Assembly: GCA_011009095.1 (NCBI GenBank)
Contig: VTPC01000463.1
Location: 250,976-314,975, forward strand
Direction: 5' to 3'
Length of the DNA stretch: 64,000 nt
From: Ignelater luminosus
Taxonomy: Eukaryota; Arthropoda; Insecta; Coleoptera; Elateridae
The translations under genes and the position numbers were made by a program. This document shows, piece by piece, positions 12,853-26,255 of the stretch (position 1 is the stretch's first letter; each line of letters begins with the position of its first letter). The notes beneath the pieces are model-generated. The model saw nothing but the letters and a program-made list of their open reading frames with translations. It was not told the origin of the DNA and did not search any database.

Positions 12853-15800
12853 AATCTGCGAGTTACTTCTAAACAGTGATGAATCTATAATCAATTATTA
12901 TCTCCATTTCTGAATTTAAAGAATTCTATTTCAACCTGAAAATCGAAAGGAATGTTCAAAACCGACAGTTCAAATCGATCATCTTTTGAATCAAATTTCT
13001 TCATTATCCCTTGAGTTTTTAGAAATTTGGGTTTAGTCTTTCAACTTCAAAATCAGTTCTCTATATTGATATCTAGAGGTGTTTCTGTAAGGAAATATTT
13101 TAGATATAAAAAAGAAATTTAAATTAAAAAAAGCTGAATACGCTTTTTTGTCTTTGTATTTTTTTGCACAAAGATAAAATAGATTGGACGTACTAGAATC
13201 TACAAATGGACTATAAAAGATAACAATTGGGGTCTCTTAGCTAACTTAAGGACGAAGATAAACGCATCTGATTTACTTCAAAAGTATAGTTCGCGATATA
13301 GCCGAATACAAATTAAGATTAAAGTCCAATAACTATTCAGATACTTAGAAACCTTGAGAATGTATGAATATAGCAATTTTGGTCATTTTAGAGAACTATT
13401 CTTTATTCTTCTTCATTATCCTACGGCAAAAAAAGTTTCACCCAAACTTTTGCCTCTAAGAGGTGCTTCTAGAAGTTCACACGCTAATGCGTAGCTTATT
13501 AGCTGAAACAATATAAAGTTCTATCGAACAGTAGTAGATTCCATCTGTTATAAGCCAACAACAAACAAAACCAAACATTTGGCTAGAAACTAAAATAAAT
13601 GAAGTGAAAAGACTTAGAATTTAGAACATTTGTATTGTACTCAAGTGTCCAAGAGATTTAAAATATTTAGTTAAAATGATCATTACAAAATAATATCAAG
13701 CATAACTGATCAAAAAGTAACGTATCTTAAGTTCTAGTCTAAATTGACCTGCTTTGAAAGATTCTGTTGGCGGTAGCTTCAGAATAACGTATACGGAAAT
13801 CTCAAACTCGGGTATGATGTTTAGTGTGACTTCGATTGAAAACTGGTAGTATTTGGTTTTTTTGTATATGTATGTTTCTTGTCTCGTTCTTCAACTCGTT
13901 CGGAAATTACACGTAAATAAACGGGATCACTTTGTATTGAGTTCAAACGTCGCTGGCTTATTTGTTGTGGTTTGCAGAGTCATCGTCACCACCAATAGTG
14001 ACCAACCATGAGTCTTCCTTATAGTGAATAACATCTAACAAAATGTCTAAGCAAATCGTGATCTTACTGGTGAGGGTATGGTATTTTAGCAAAGACACAA
14101 ATTATTACTATTAATGTTGATAGTTACCAACGAGATCTTCATGACATACTTAATATCATGACAGTATAGAAAACAATGCCCGCTTGGCCAGAAATTTGAT
14201 TAGCCACATGGTATTTTCATCCCTATGACGAACATTCTTGAAACTACTATAGTTGATTGAAATTAAACGTTAGTTAATTTGCTAATTGATGTTTGAAAAG
14301 ATGATTACCAAAGTGCATTAGAACTAAATTCTCTAATATCCTGCCAACTTCAAACAATAATGTAATTAAAGTTAGATACCAAGAATTTCAACATAAATTC
14401 TTTTTATTCACGTTTTAACAAAAATAACAAAATGCCATATGTTCATAAAGTTCCCACTTTAATCAACTTACTAAATTTCTTTCATTACCACTTAAATGAA
14501 ATATATTGTGTATGACCCTGCATCTTATTGGTAAATAACTCTTGACATTTGTGTTAATTTGTTAGAAAGATATTAATCATTTTGGCTTTTTACTGCAATT
14601 TATACATACATATATATAGCACATTTTATTAGAAGTTCGTATTAACTAATTGCCAACTTCATAGATAATACCTCCACAAGAGTAATGTAATTAGGTTACA
14701 TCAGACTCTATTGTTATATAAATGAAATATCATTATGGACTTGAATGCAAAGCCACATCTTTATTATTATTAAGGTCTAATAAAATATAATATATAACAA
14801 AAAGAAAGATTAATAATTAGAACTTGAGTATAATAATAATAAAATTGTGCTGTGTAGTGCACAAATGCTCAGTAACCGTAAAACATTTACCTACCAGAAA
14901 ACATCAATTACCAAGAGTGCATCTGCATTCTACATGAGGGTTACGCAAAGCACGACCAGAAGAAATATGCATGCAGGATTTGATAAAACATCAACAGTAT
15001 GCAACATATATGCTAATTTGATTGTTGTCGGCATTTCTGTGCTGCCACTTTCCAGTTACGGATGCATAATGCTGTCTGTTTTGCATGTTTTATTTCCCGG
15101 TTAACGCATAATTACCGTATGATTTTTCCTCGAACAAATTATTGATAATCATCCTTTCATGCCTAGTGCGTAATACGGTATTGTTTTCAGTCGAGATATT
15201 AATTATTTCACGAGATTACAGAGGACATTTCCTTCGTTTATAAGGTTTCTGTTTTGTAAAATCGATATATTATTTAGACTCGAGTCGGCTTTTGACTATT
15301 CTGCTTGCGCACGACTTCACGTCATCTGCAGAAATTTTACTATCAAATCGTAAAAAGCGAACCTAACTAAGCGTGTGATTGCTTCAAAATCGCTTGCGAC
15401 CCGACGACGACGCGCATATTTTTGTTTCATCTCAAACTAAATCATAACATACAACAAAAAGCTTTAAAAGGAATTTAAGAGGAATTAACTAAAACCCTAT
15501 CTTTTTTCTATTTTTAATGAAAAACGAACAAAAACCAGAACTCGAGTAGGTACATAAAAATTTCTCCGCGCATGCAATTCCGGTTTCTAATGGGAGCTAA
15601 ATTAGTTCTTTAATGGGTGGTCAAATGCAACTAATCCGCATTATGAATACAAATAATCTCTAAGAATGCGCATTAGAAATAATTAAAACCTAATAAAATT
15701 CTCTAAACACTAGCACGGTACAATGCAAATGGGTGTGTGTACAAAGGCCATTTGCATCCATGAATATTGATCATCACCTGTTTTAACACCTGTGAGCGAT

Positions 15801-18080
15801 CAAATTTTAATTCAGCGTACACCAGCAATATCCTCCCAGTACATATAAGATGAAACAAGTTAATTACGCAAGGAACATATTTATTTTTATTAAAATGGTG
15901 GTCCGATAACATCACGTGCTATTTTATTAAATTCGTTATGCAAAATTTATTGAGTAATTTAGATTTCGTTTGATTACATCCAATCATTTTTTGTTTCAGG
16001 TTTCCTTGTTATTGTTCTGAAATATTACGCATTAATGGACCTTAGCGAATGCGAATTTCTATAATTTATTTATCTTCTATCATGCAATTCTACCGCACAT
16101 AAATGAGCGATAAATTAGGCATTTCTTATAAATTTACATTTTAAATTTCTTAAAATTATACATTGCTATAAAGATGATCTAACTATAGATAACATAATGT
16201 AAAAACTTTCTTCGGTAATGACATACGGTACTTACAGAAGTAGCGTGCTAACTGTCATTTTCCGTAGCAAACTGAAAAATTAGTTGATTAATATTCTTTA
16301 ATTGATTTTTTGTGTTGATTTCAGATTGTTGAAATCTTGAAATCTGAAAATCCAGATTTTCAAGACTTACTTCGAAATCTCAAAATTCGGGACTTTAAAG
16401 TTCAAAAGAGTTTTAAGAGTACGTTCAGAACTTTATTTTAAATCAAATATAGAACTTCACACGTGGACAATATCGAGTTATGCAATTAGATGCTTGCTGA
16501 GTAGTTGGATTCAATTTGTTGCCATAAATACGAATGAGGCCCTTCTTGCTTTACTACTTTAATGGTATTGGAAGCTGCAACTCTTATATTGTGACATTAC
16601 CGACAGTTATGCTTGAAAGTCTCATCATTAAAAAATTTTCTTTCTGATGACAACAAGCAAAATCATGGCAAAACTATTATAATTTGACTGACGGCCTATT
16701 CTAAGTTTCTACAGTACATTTTTCTTTTCAGTAGCACGAGTTGGTATCGTGAAATGGAATTTGCTTTAATAAGACGATTGCTTTGACAAACATAAAAGGA
16801 CACCTAACAAAATCAAAAGGTGCATGAAACTTTTAAGTAACCTAACTGAGGTTGAATTGAACTGCCAATACAGTCGAATTTGTTGGTTATGATTTTGGAT
16901 GTTCTATAAAACCTTTTTCTTATTTTTCTTTCAACAATTTTTTGATATTTAATATTGCTTTTAATGATCTTTTTACATCTTACTAGTATTTTTCAATTGT
17001 TGTGCAGCCAGGCGCTATTGTATCGCATGTGTAATTAACCGTAGTGGATTAATTCGTATTGTAGAGATCCAAGCTGTGGTAACGAAACAACTATATCAAA
17101 GCAGATCCGCGTCTTTTATTTGAATTACAATGTTTGAGTGCTATTTCAGTCGAACCGTTGCTACGTTAATGTTTGTAACGAAAGGTGTTGGTAAAAAACA
17201 AAACAGTCAGAATCAGTGCTTGATTCACAGTTAATCTTTACAAAACAAAATTGATAGATAATATTTGAATCTTGATTTCCTAAGATTTCAATCGAAGGGA
17301 CCAAACTGTCTAAAACCAAGATTCTCTCCACAAGGTTAGCAGAAAATACTTAGATTGTTTGTATCTGAATATTCTTAGTTAATTATATTAATATTAAACA
17401 AAGTTTGGTCATTCAAATACCTAGGACCATCAAGAAATTCACTTACATTTGGTCTTTGAACGTCAATCATGAGACAGCTAAACACCCTCTTTGACAATAA
17501 GAAAAAATGAAATTAAAGTGATTCTTTTAAGTAGTAAGTACTATCTTAGTGAAGAATTCAATTCGAAATTTATAACGCACTAAGAGATTATTTTAAAAAT
17601 TTGGAAATGACACAACGGTCTTGGAATAAAACGAAGATAGTAAAAAAACTTAATGTTGACCTGAGTAATTGAGTTCTTTAGTTTTTCAGCAAAATAATCT
17701 TTTGTTGAAGGAAAATCTCAGAGAAACCAGAAAACATTTTCTGAGCTAATCAGCGCTGCTCAGCTTACAATTAACCTTCGTATTTGTTAAGTATGTTTCA
17801 TGATCAAAAAAAGACTGCAATGATCTTGAAACTAGAGCAAAAGGTTATTACCAAACAGGGCTTTAGCAATTGGTTATATTGAGATGATGAACACAGAGAC
17901 TTATTGAATGTTTTTCTTTCTAATTCTAATGCACGAGGCTCAATTTAATAATGTCTGATGTAAATAGCCAACTTTCCAAAGAAGCTAACTTATTTTAATT
18001 TAAATCACTAAAAATACCAAACTTTGGTGTTAATAACACGATTATTTATAAATTGTTCTGAGCAATCCCGATGGCTCAGA
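12853..18080. other. Gene-free stretch
   Basis: AT-rich and without recognisable genes. 15260-15420 is a short CpG-richer patch. At 15981-16000 there is a strong acceptor-like tract (cattttttgtttcag) followed by 21 open codons, too little to call an exon. A small imperfect hairpin lies at 16336-16364. Confidence 0.5.
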
Positions 18081-18300
18081 AATCGTCGCCAATAATACAA
18101 GGTATCGTACCTATCTCAAATTCGGTTTCTGTGTTAAGTAACCAAGTGGGGTATTTAAAGTGAGTTATTGATTCTCAGAAAGTGTCGGATCTCAAACGGT
18201 GGGCCCATGAGAAACTTGGATAGCAGCTCATCTCAAATGCTGGGGCACACAAATCTCACAAACAGACACTGACTAAGATTCGTGTTATTGGCGACGAATT
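18081..18300. repeat. Inverted-repeat element, MITE-like
   Basis: AATCGTCGCCAATAATAC at 18081-18098 has an inverted partner at 18282-18300 differing at two positions. The 180 bases between them encode nothing. A small internal palindrome, AGGTATCGTACCT, sits just inside the left arm. The size and terminal inverted repeats fit a short non-autonomous DNA transposon. No clean target duplication is seen, so the superfamily is unknown. Confidence 0.45.
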
Positions 18301-20147
18301 TTGTCATAAATGAATAAAGTTGCTTCTTACCCGTTCTTATAGTTTCATTTATAAAAAATCAAAAAGGTCAATATGCCTTTTTCTACCATCCTGGATAAAA
18401 CCTTGCATAATTTGGTTACTTAGATTCGGTTTTTTGAATTTGGAATTTCTATCTATCAGAAGATCTTTCTCTTTAACTTCTCTTCAAATAAAGTCCTTAA
18501 AGAAGTTCTCAAAGATGTCGCTAAATTGTGGGAGAAATACAATTTAAAAGTGTGTTTGCTCAGTAGACAGTCAATATTTGTTGGCAAAATTAAATTTTTC
18601 TCATGCTAATTATTTAAAAAAAACATCAATGAATTCATATTTACTAATAAGAATCCTTCCATGGATGATATGGCAGTCTGGAATGATTAGAGTAATGTTC
18701 TTGAACGTTCAGCAGGTAGAGTAAACTTACCGATCTAGAGTCTGTTACATCTGACATGATATTGGAAAACGCCATTTAGAGTCCTTTCAAGGTGAGAATT
18801 TTTTAAACTAGTCTAAGTTTAAGGTTTAACAAAATTGGAAAAATAGTCAAATAACATCCAGACGCTTTATATTGTTGCTATCAATAATGAATGAAAAGTG
18901 AATAGCTGCTTTGTCACAAAGAAGAACTTGATGTGGCTTTTGCAAATGCTATACCGCTCAAAACAATTGACTTAACTTTAAATGTGAAAAACTCCTAAGT
19001 GAAGCAAAAATAAGTAAAATGGTGTTGTTTTGAAACACCTTATATAGAGACTGTTGATTTTGCGTAATTTGTGACATTTATCCTGATACTCTGATTAATG
19101 TTATATTCAAATTCTTAGCTACAAACGTTCTGCTATAATGCTTAAAACTCTGGTATATTCGAATATGAAAATCTATATCGTACATTCCAGTCACACAGTC
19201 AATGAAAATGTTGTTATTTCTGCTTTTAGGCACACTTTGGGGAAAACGGGTGATGAATCTCTTACTTACTATAATGTACATGTTAAACCCTAAGCTGTAA
19301 AGTGAAACCCAAGTGGAATCGTTTTATAATAAAGGTTGCAGTTCTTGGTAAGTTATTAATGAAGATGTTGGATCTAAACAACCGCCACTAGTAAAATCGT
19401 CTAATTGTGGAAATACCTGGCATGACGATTGTGGAAATCTCGTTTCTATCACAAACAAAATTTTTTGAGAAGTGTTCAAATACTTAAAATACTATAAGCA
19501 CAAATCTTTAAAATTTACTGTACTTATACGTTTTTATTTAATATACGAAACTCGAATAAATAATTTCAATGACAAATACTCAAACTTTTAATGAAGCATT
19601 AATTTATCCCAATTAATATTATAAAAGAACAACCCCTTTTTTGAGTGAACATAAATTAAAAAAAAACAATTAAGAGAAACGACATTGAAGTATGCTGTTG
19701 GTAATTAAGTAACTCACCACGTTTACTTTCGGATGATGTCAAGTAGCGCTACAGGACTTATCCACACATCTGAAAATTAATCAAGCAACAAGCAAAACAA
19801 ATTATAGATATCAATATCGCTCCCTTTATATACTTGACAAAACCTAAATATGACCCCAAATTAATTAAGGAGCTTCACAAGAAGGTATAATTTTATTTTA
19901 TTGAATAAAATAAACCACGCGTGTTTTATTGTAGTATTAATTTCAAAGTCATGTTATTTACCCAGCTCATTGCTTAAAAGTACCAAAAGTTATTTAGAAG
20001 TTTTTTGAATATACGTATTACAATTATAAAACGCAATTCTGGACTCCACTAATGATGGAAAATTTGGAAGCCATTTTCTAGTTGGAAGTTCATACGCCTC
20101 TTTTCGAAGTTTCAATTAATCGGCATTTGGATAAAGTTCATGAAAAT
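18301..20147. other. Gene-free stretch
   Basis: AT-rich sequence without recognisable genes or clear repeats. Confidence 0.5.
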
Positions 20148-20270
20148 TCCACCAGAAGCACTGCTAAAGATTCTCCCGCCAGAGGTTACTGAATGCTGCC
20201 TCCAGAAGGCTAATTTGAAATTCCTCCGTAAAAGATAATTTCAGCCTCCTCCGCAAAAAAAGGCTAATGG
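20148..20270 (+). repeat. Five-unit minisatellite, unit 24-26 bases
   Basis: Successive units begin at about 20148 (ATTCCACCAGAAGCACTG), 20170 (ATTCTCCCGCCAGAGG), 20196 (CTGCCTCCAGAAGGCTAA), 20220 (ATTCCTCCGTAAAAGA) and 20244 (CCTCCTCCGCAAAAAAAGG). Each pairs a CCNCC core with a purine-rich AGAAG and a TAA-containing tail. The units are diverged, so the array is old. In one frame the first units read PPEALL and PPEVTE before a stop. Confidence 0.45.
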
Positions 20271-22430
20271 TAAGAAACCCGAAAGATGCATCAGCACGGG
20301 AACAACAATAAAAACTTATCCTTACCCTAAGATTTAGGCCTTTTAAACCCTAAAACTCGGTCAAAGATGGCTACAGCGAGAACACAGCACAAAACCTCTT
20401 TGCGTTCTCTTCGTCCTCGACAAGGTCGTTGTTCGTATTCGCAAAAATTCCCCCTCCAAACCAGACAATCGGATTCACAAATATATTTGAAAATAGAAAA
20501 ATTATACGCAACGTCTCACTGTCAACAAGTAAGATTTAGTAAGAAAGAAATATTCAACTTGAAATTGATTAAGAAATGAATAAGTCTAAAGGAAATTATA
20601 AACCAGCGCCTCAAGGGTAGTTAACAACAATTTTGTAACAGGAATTGATGAAATTACTGTTACAGTGTAAATAAACAGCTTTTCTTACAAAGTTTGTTTG
20701 CAATTATTGCTTTGTTTATAATAATAATTGCAGTGATGCAAAAGGAAAGGAGATCATGCTTTCTCCTTTGAATAATTCTAAATATTCTTGAATACAGATG
20801 ATACCAATCAAAATGCTTTATAAAATTATAAGTGATACAGTTTCCAGTTTTTTCTATGCTAATCAAAAAATTGCTTTGTTTTATTTTTTATTCTTAGAAA
20901 TCGAGACGCTGAGTGGTAATGATTATTAATTATCAGTAATATCTATTTTAAGAACTATCTTTATGATAGATTGCTTGGTTTTCTTCCAGAGAAGTCTGGC
21001 AGCGAAGCATAGGTTTATCTACAGCTAACTTGACGTAAAATTCTCAATAGACGCTTTACTTCATTGACAAACCACCTTTGATTTTTTGTCGAAGACAATC
21101 TAAAACCATAAAACTATAATTGTTAAAGGCATGTAAAGTGCTTTGCTTTCATTTCTATCAAAAATTACTGAACTAGGCAGCTTTCTGTCGAAACTAACAT
21201 AAACAGAATTGAGGGAAGTTTGTAAGATTAAAATTACACAAACGACTTTCTCACAATTGTATTTTGACTGGCTAATGTTCCTTTGACTAGGTACCTTTTT
21301 TCATAAAACCAACCATAACCTAACGTTTCAAAACTGCCGTTTATGAATTATTGTTTTAATTTTAAGTTCTGTACAAATCTAGAAATACATTTGCGTTATG
21401 CTAAACTAATAACATTTTAAATACTTCTAAATGCAATCGCATTTCCTCAATTCAATTTAATTTTACAAGTTTATGGTAGCTTTATCTCAAAGAAGAAGCA
21501 GCGGGCATTCTAATGGTTACATAAAATCTAAAAATCTGGACAAAGAATATCAGTTTAAAGTTGTTCTAACTGTTAGTTAGTTAGAGATATTATAAAATTT
21601 GGTTATAGTTTTGGACTTAATAAGTAAACCTTTATGTGAGTTCAGCATAGCGAAATTATTGCCAAAAAGATTCTACACTGTTAGATACTTTTCCCCAATG
21701 AGAATTTCAAAACGCACACTTTATGGTATTTGTACATGAGCCCAGAGAGGTTATGATGCAAAAAGAATGAAAGCTTTTTATAAACGTCAAAAAATTCTTT
21801 TAAAGCTAATCATGCAGTTGGTCATCTCTTCACGTGGACACTTTTCAGGATATAAAAAGCTATCCGATAACTGTATAATAGCAAGACAATAAGGGAAAGA
21901 ATACATACATAGGAGTCAGTTTACAATAATTCATCAATGAGAAGCATATCCTGATTTGCCAAATAAGCTTTTGGCCATACATAGCTGTTTTCATAATCTT
22001 ATTACAGTAAAATCTTTCGTTTGTGAACCCTCATATTAGGGGATTCACATATAAGAAGTGTTCTCTTGAATTTTTAATAAAAATCGGTGTTTATCTTAAA
22101 ACTTGAATTTACAGTCTTCGCATGATAATAACCTGTCAATCGAGCGGGTTTAAAACGATAGGATAAATTTATGTTGAGAAATGTCTATAAATACCTTGGG
22201 ACGTGAGAACTTTAAAAAATACATTTTGACTATAAGGGAATTTTAGAAATTTTGAAATTTTTATGTTATATTTTATTCGAGGTAAATTGGTAATTTGGAG
22301 TAACAAAACGTGTTCAGAATATTTAATGTTCATTTGGTATTAAAAAATTAATAAGAATTTTTTCGCAAAATGCGTTTTTTATTAAAACTTCAATTTCAAT
22401 TACAATCTCAAGTTTACACTGATATAGGAG
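20271..22430. other. Gene-free stretch
   Basis: No recognisable genes. A 70-codon frame at 20367-20579 lies in a slightly GC-richer patch but has no family features. Confidence 0.45.
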
Positions 22431-22431
22431 C

Positions 22432-22512
22432 TAGGAAATTCAGTGCAGGAGAATTCGCAATCACACGATTTTGGTGTAAAAAATGCCAAGTTCGAATCCT
22501 GCCGTCGACATT
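22432..22512 (+). pseudogene. tRNA-like relic, possibly tRNA-derived SINE head
   Basis: AAATTCAGTGCAGGAGAATTCGC (split: AAATTCAGTG then CAGGAGAATTCGC) resembles a tRNA D-arm/A-box (TAGCTCAGTGGTAGAGC) running into an anticodon-arm start, and AGTTCGAATCCTGCC at 22489-22503 is a near-consensus B-box. The A-box to B-box spacing is that of a tRNA. The arms no longer pair well (weak anticodon stem, T-stem disrupted), so it is not a working tRNA. A tRNA-derived SINE is the main alternative to a tRNA pseudogene. Confidence 0.35.
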
Positions 22513-22679
22513 GTTTTTTAAAATTTGCAAAAAATGTTTTCAAGATTCTAAAAAAATTCTGATAACCTTAAAGAAATCAAATTCATATTTAAATTCAAAG
22601 TCAAAACAATTATGTTAAACAAGACATTGTTTAATTATTTTCTAGCTTCTATATTTTCACCAGCTTTCCAGAGACAATT

Positions 22680-23060
22680 CTTATTAACATTTTTTTATAT
22701 ATTTTTATTATTTAATATTTTTATCATTTTTCTTAGGCCACCAAGAATTAAATATTAAATCTAGTAATTCTTGAATAATAAATAAATAAATAAAATCTCA
22801 AATAAAAAATATGTAATATACAATTATACATAATTGGTTATCTTCTGTCTTTGATATAATTAAATAATATCTTAAAACTTATAACCATATACAAGACAAC
22901 GAACTATCTATTTCTTTTTTCTAATTGAATATCTTATGATTAATTTAGTTTTTGCAATTGAAACTTTTATGTATTTTTAACTCTCTTTTTTTAGTACCCA
23001 CTTATCGATTTAAAAAGTATTAAAAATTTTATTTAATAAAACAAAAAAGCCAAAGAAAAT
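22680..23060. repeat. AT-rich low-complexity tract
   Basis: Long run of A/T with TTTA/AATA-type simple repeats, including (AATA)n at about 22776-22795. No coding content. Confidence 0.6.
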
Positions 23061-24199
23061 TTCTAGGGTTCCCTTTTTAATGTTACCGACGACCTACCGC
23101 GCGAACACAATGAGCTTAAAAAACAAAGCTTATTTCCTTAATTTTATTATAAAATTACTTCTAAGAAGGCAACTAAACGTAAAATTCTAATTGTTCTTAA
23201 CAACTCGGGGCTATAAAATTAGATAACTGAAGTGAAATAACATTTAATTACTATGCAGGTATAATGACATGCTACGTATTATAACCCATCGTTCTTCTTT
23301 TTATTCATACTTAATTATTTACGAGGATCCTTAAGGATTGCTCTTCTTAATTAATTTAAAAACTCGTTATTTTGCTTTATGTACTATAGAAAGTTTCGCA
23401 TTGTCTTTTGTTTTATTTATAGCAAAATGTTGACTATTTCTTGTTTTGTTTTGTTTACAACAGGAGAGCGTCGTCATTCTGATTTATCGGAAATCAAAAA
23501 TCAGAACATCATTCAATCATCATTTTTAATGATTTTATAACTTAATTTAATCTACCGATTGTGTATAAAAAATTTCGCCTTTAATTTAATCAAACCGGAG
23601 TTTAGGTGTTAATTATATAAATTTGAAACAATTTTGAAAAGTGCTAAAAACAAATAAACTAATTTATGTCTCTACACAGTAACAAAACATAATTCTTTAG
23701 TCTGCAAGAACTGGAAGCTCATAACGAAAGCCAAACATATGAAAACCAAGATTTATTTGTTTTAACGATTGTGTGTGCTCATCCGGATCTCTGATAAGTA
23801 GATAAGATCACAAAGATATAAGAAACAATTAAAAAATTTTTATTTTCTGCGGTTGAGGTATCGTTATTAAAAAGGAGAATTTAGAAAATACAGATGCGAA
23901 CTTAAACAGTAATCAAGGACAGTGAAGGACTATAGAGACAATCTACAATTATTCACAGATATATTTAACGTTAATATACATACGAAAACAAAAGATAATA
24001 CAACTTTGGAGGCATGGCACAATCATCCAAAAATGTCTTTAAAAGAACAAGGAACAACTTGACGGCGACAGTAATACCATTAAAAAGGGAAACTACAAGA
24101 CAGGAATATGAAGAACTCTATCCAAAAAACCAAGAATAAAACGTGAAAACAATTATGTGAAGAAGTAGACGAAGATATATAGAGAAACGGTTTTAAAGT

Positions 24200-24810
24200 T
24201 GTAACCAAAAAGATAAGTTCTCAAGGAAGTTTCCAAAGCAAGAAAAAGGAATATGGAATCATCCAATCTGCAAAGAAATTCACTGAGAAAGGAGTTATAT
24301 CCGCGACCAATAAGATTAGAATATGCAAAACACCAAGGCCCGACAACATATCAAGAGAACTAGTCAAAATAACAAAACAAAATCGAGTACATAACTAAAG
24401 TACTAAACAAGCTATTCAGAGAAGGTAGATTTCCTGACATATGGAAGCGTACCTGCCTCGTCCTAATAGAAAAAAAACAGCAGGTCAAACAAACGGAAAA
24501 ACCTATTGACCGCTGTGAATCCTTAATGAACTTGGAAAGTTACTGAAGTGACTCATAGCAGCTAGACTGGAATGAAAAATGAAAATAAAAGGTAATCTTT
24601 TAAACAAGCAGTTCGGCTTTAGAAGAGGAAAATGTACTACTGATGTGCCAAAAAATTGCTGCCTCTTTTGGGCAAAGCTTTTTCAAGACACAGAATATAA
24701 GCAAACATTGTAATCGTTGTGGAAATTTCTTTATTTGTCATTTTTCTTCCGTCCGTGAAAATTTCAATTATTGGTTTTGGCAGACGATATCTTTGTTTTT
24801 TGATAGATAT
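24200..24810 (+). pseudogene. Non-LTR retrotransposon (LINE) reverse transcriptase relic
   Basis: Translating with frame changes gives the order of blocks typical of R1/Jockey/I-type reverse transcriptases: TPRPDNISRELVK (family: APGPDGIP), LNKLFREGRFPDIWKR, LVLIEKK, then a damaged YRPICLLN region, LGKLL, RLE and NLLNKQFGFRRGKCTTD (ending about 24640). About 145 bases later LLVLADDIFVF, at about 24764-24797, matches the catalytic xADD motif with Leu for the usual Tyr. The normal distance between these last two blocks is roughly 350 bases, so an internal deletion is likely. Several stops and frameshifts are present. Sequence at 24830-25070 may be further 3' element sequence but could not be matched. 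Confidence 0.65.
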
Positions 24811-25257
24811 TTGTTACTCGAATTGTGTTAGTGGAGGACGAAGCTACCATGGTATACCATAGATGTCCCGTTGGAGCAAAGCCCGACTACATGCATTTTT
24901 ACTACAGAGGAGCCTTTTAGCGCAATGGGAACAAGGCACCCGATTGATGTCGGAGAAAGACGATAGTAGCCTTGGCGCGATTGGGGGACGTTGAATAAAA
25001 ATAAAGATACAGTAGAGGCATTAAGAAAGAAGAGGAGAAAATTTTGAAAAGCCGTTTGTACATGTTTCATTTGTTAGGTAACAGAGTTAAAGTCGTTGTG
25101 ATTATTTTATTTTTTAAATAAATACACAAAATGCAAGGTATTAATGATACCGGCCGCCGTATTCACCTTTTGAAAAGACCGGATACCTAAACCGTCTTCA
25201 GAAATTTTGGTCGAATACCGAAAGCAGATTCAGTTTCGACGTTTTGAACACTACATG

Positions 25258-25280
25258 TTATTATTTATTTATTTATTTAT
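25258..25280. repeat. (TTTA)n microsatellite
   Basis: About five TTTA units. Such tracts often mark the 3' end of non-LTR elements, and this one lies downstream of the LINE relic in the same orientation, so it could be that tail. The link is inferred. Confidence 0.7.
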
Positions 25281-25945
25281 CAAAAAGAAGTACAAACAGG
25301 TCTGAACCCAATACAAATACTTCCTACAAAACAGAAACATCATATCATTATAAATAAGGCACAAGGTATTAAATAATCCAATTATACACAAAAGCGTGAA
25401 AAAACAATTATTGATATAATTATAGCCGATCGGTGGTCAAACTTGCCAACATATCTTAACAAGCAAGTGTTAGCAAGTATCGCTTGCTTGAAGAAGGCAA
25501 ATTTCCAGGAGCAGGTTAATAACTTTCTTTTCTGTAAGGGGGGCGTAAGCCAGATTAGTTTGGAAATCTCTGATTTCTGTATCACTACAGGTATGGCAGA
25601 CTTTTTGGAAGTCATAAATTTGCAAACCAGCAGTCAAAGTCAAATCAAACATTTTGCTGATCTAGACTCATAAAACAGCTTTTAACATTGTTTTGGAAAT
25701 TTATGTAGATAGTGACAAGACCAAATACTGCTAACAATTGCTATGGCACTATTAATGTTGGATTATTCTACAGTAGTACCCTCTGGAAATGTTTATGGTG
25801 TCAGACTCAGTGGATCCCTAAATGATGTCCAATTTCAATAGGAGGTTAGATGTGTTCACCATTCACTCTTTGTTATCTTTTACCACTCTTTTGCCAATAT
25901 CGAAATGAAAGCACCAGTGGCTAAAGATGGCAATGTCACAAGGTT

Positions 25946-25948
25946 GTA

Positions 25949-25979
<31 letters not shown>

Positions 25980-25980
25980 T
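25946..25980. repeat. (ATT)n microsatellite
   Basis: About eleven ATT/TTA units, nearly pure, with one interruption (ACT) near the end. Confidence 0.85.
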
Positions 25981-26255
25981 AAATTCCAAATTCTCTTCGA
26001 ACTACTGCTGTTTTCGTATTTGAAATTGGGTAACCTTCTGACTTAAAATCTATTATTTTAAATAAGAAAGTTGCTATTAAATCTAAATAAAAGAAAATCG
26101 CTACTGGCCAATCGAATTTTAAAAACTTATGCAGGGTGGTCCACAAGTAATGAATCAAACTTCTACAGACGATTTTCTACTATTTAAGTGCCCTGTCCTT
26201 TATATAATGTTGCTGTTTCTTCAGATGATTTTAGACGTCATTTTTAGTTAAAATA

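Noticed and set aside
15981-16068. Strong acceptor-like tract followed by 21 open codons
   Set aside because: Pyrimidine-rich AG sites are frequent in AT-rich DNA, and the frame is too short and has no poly(A) signal.
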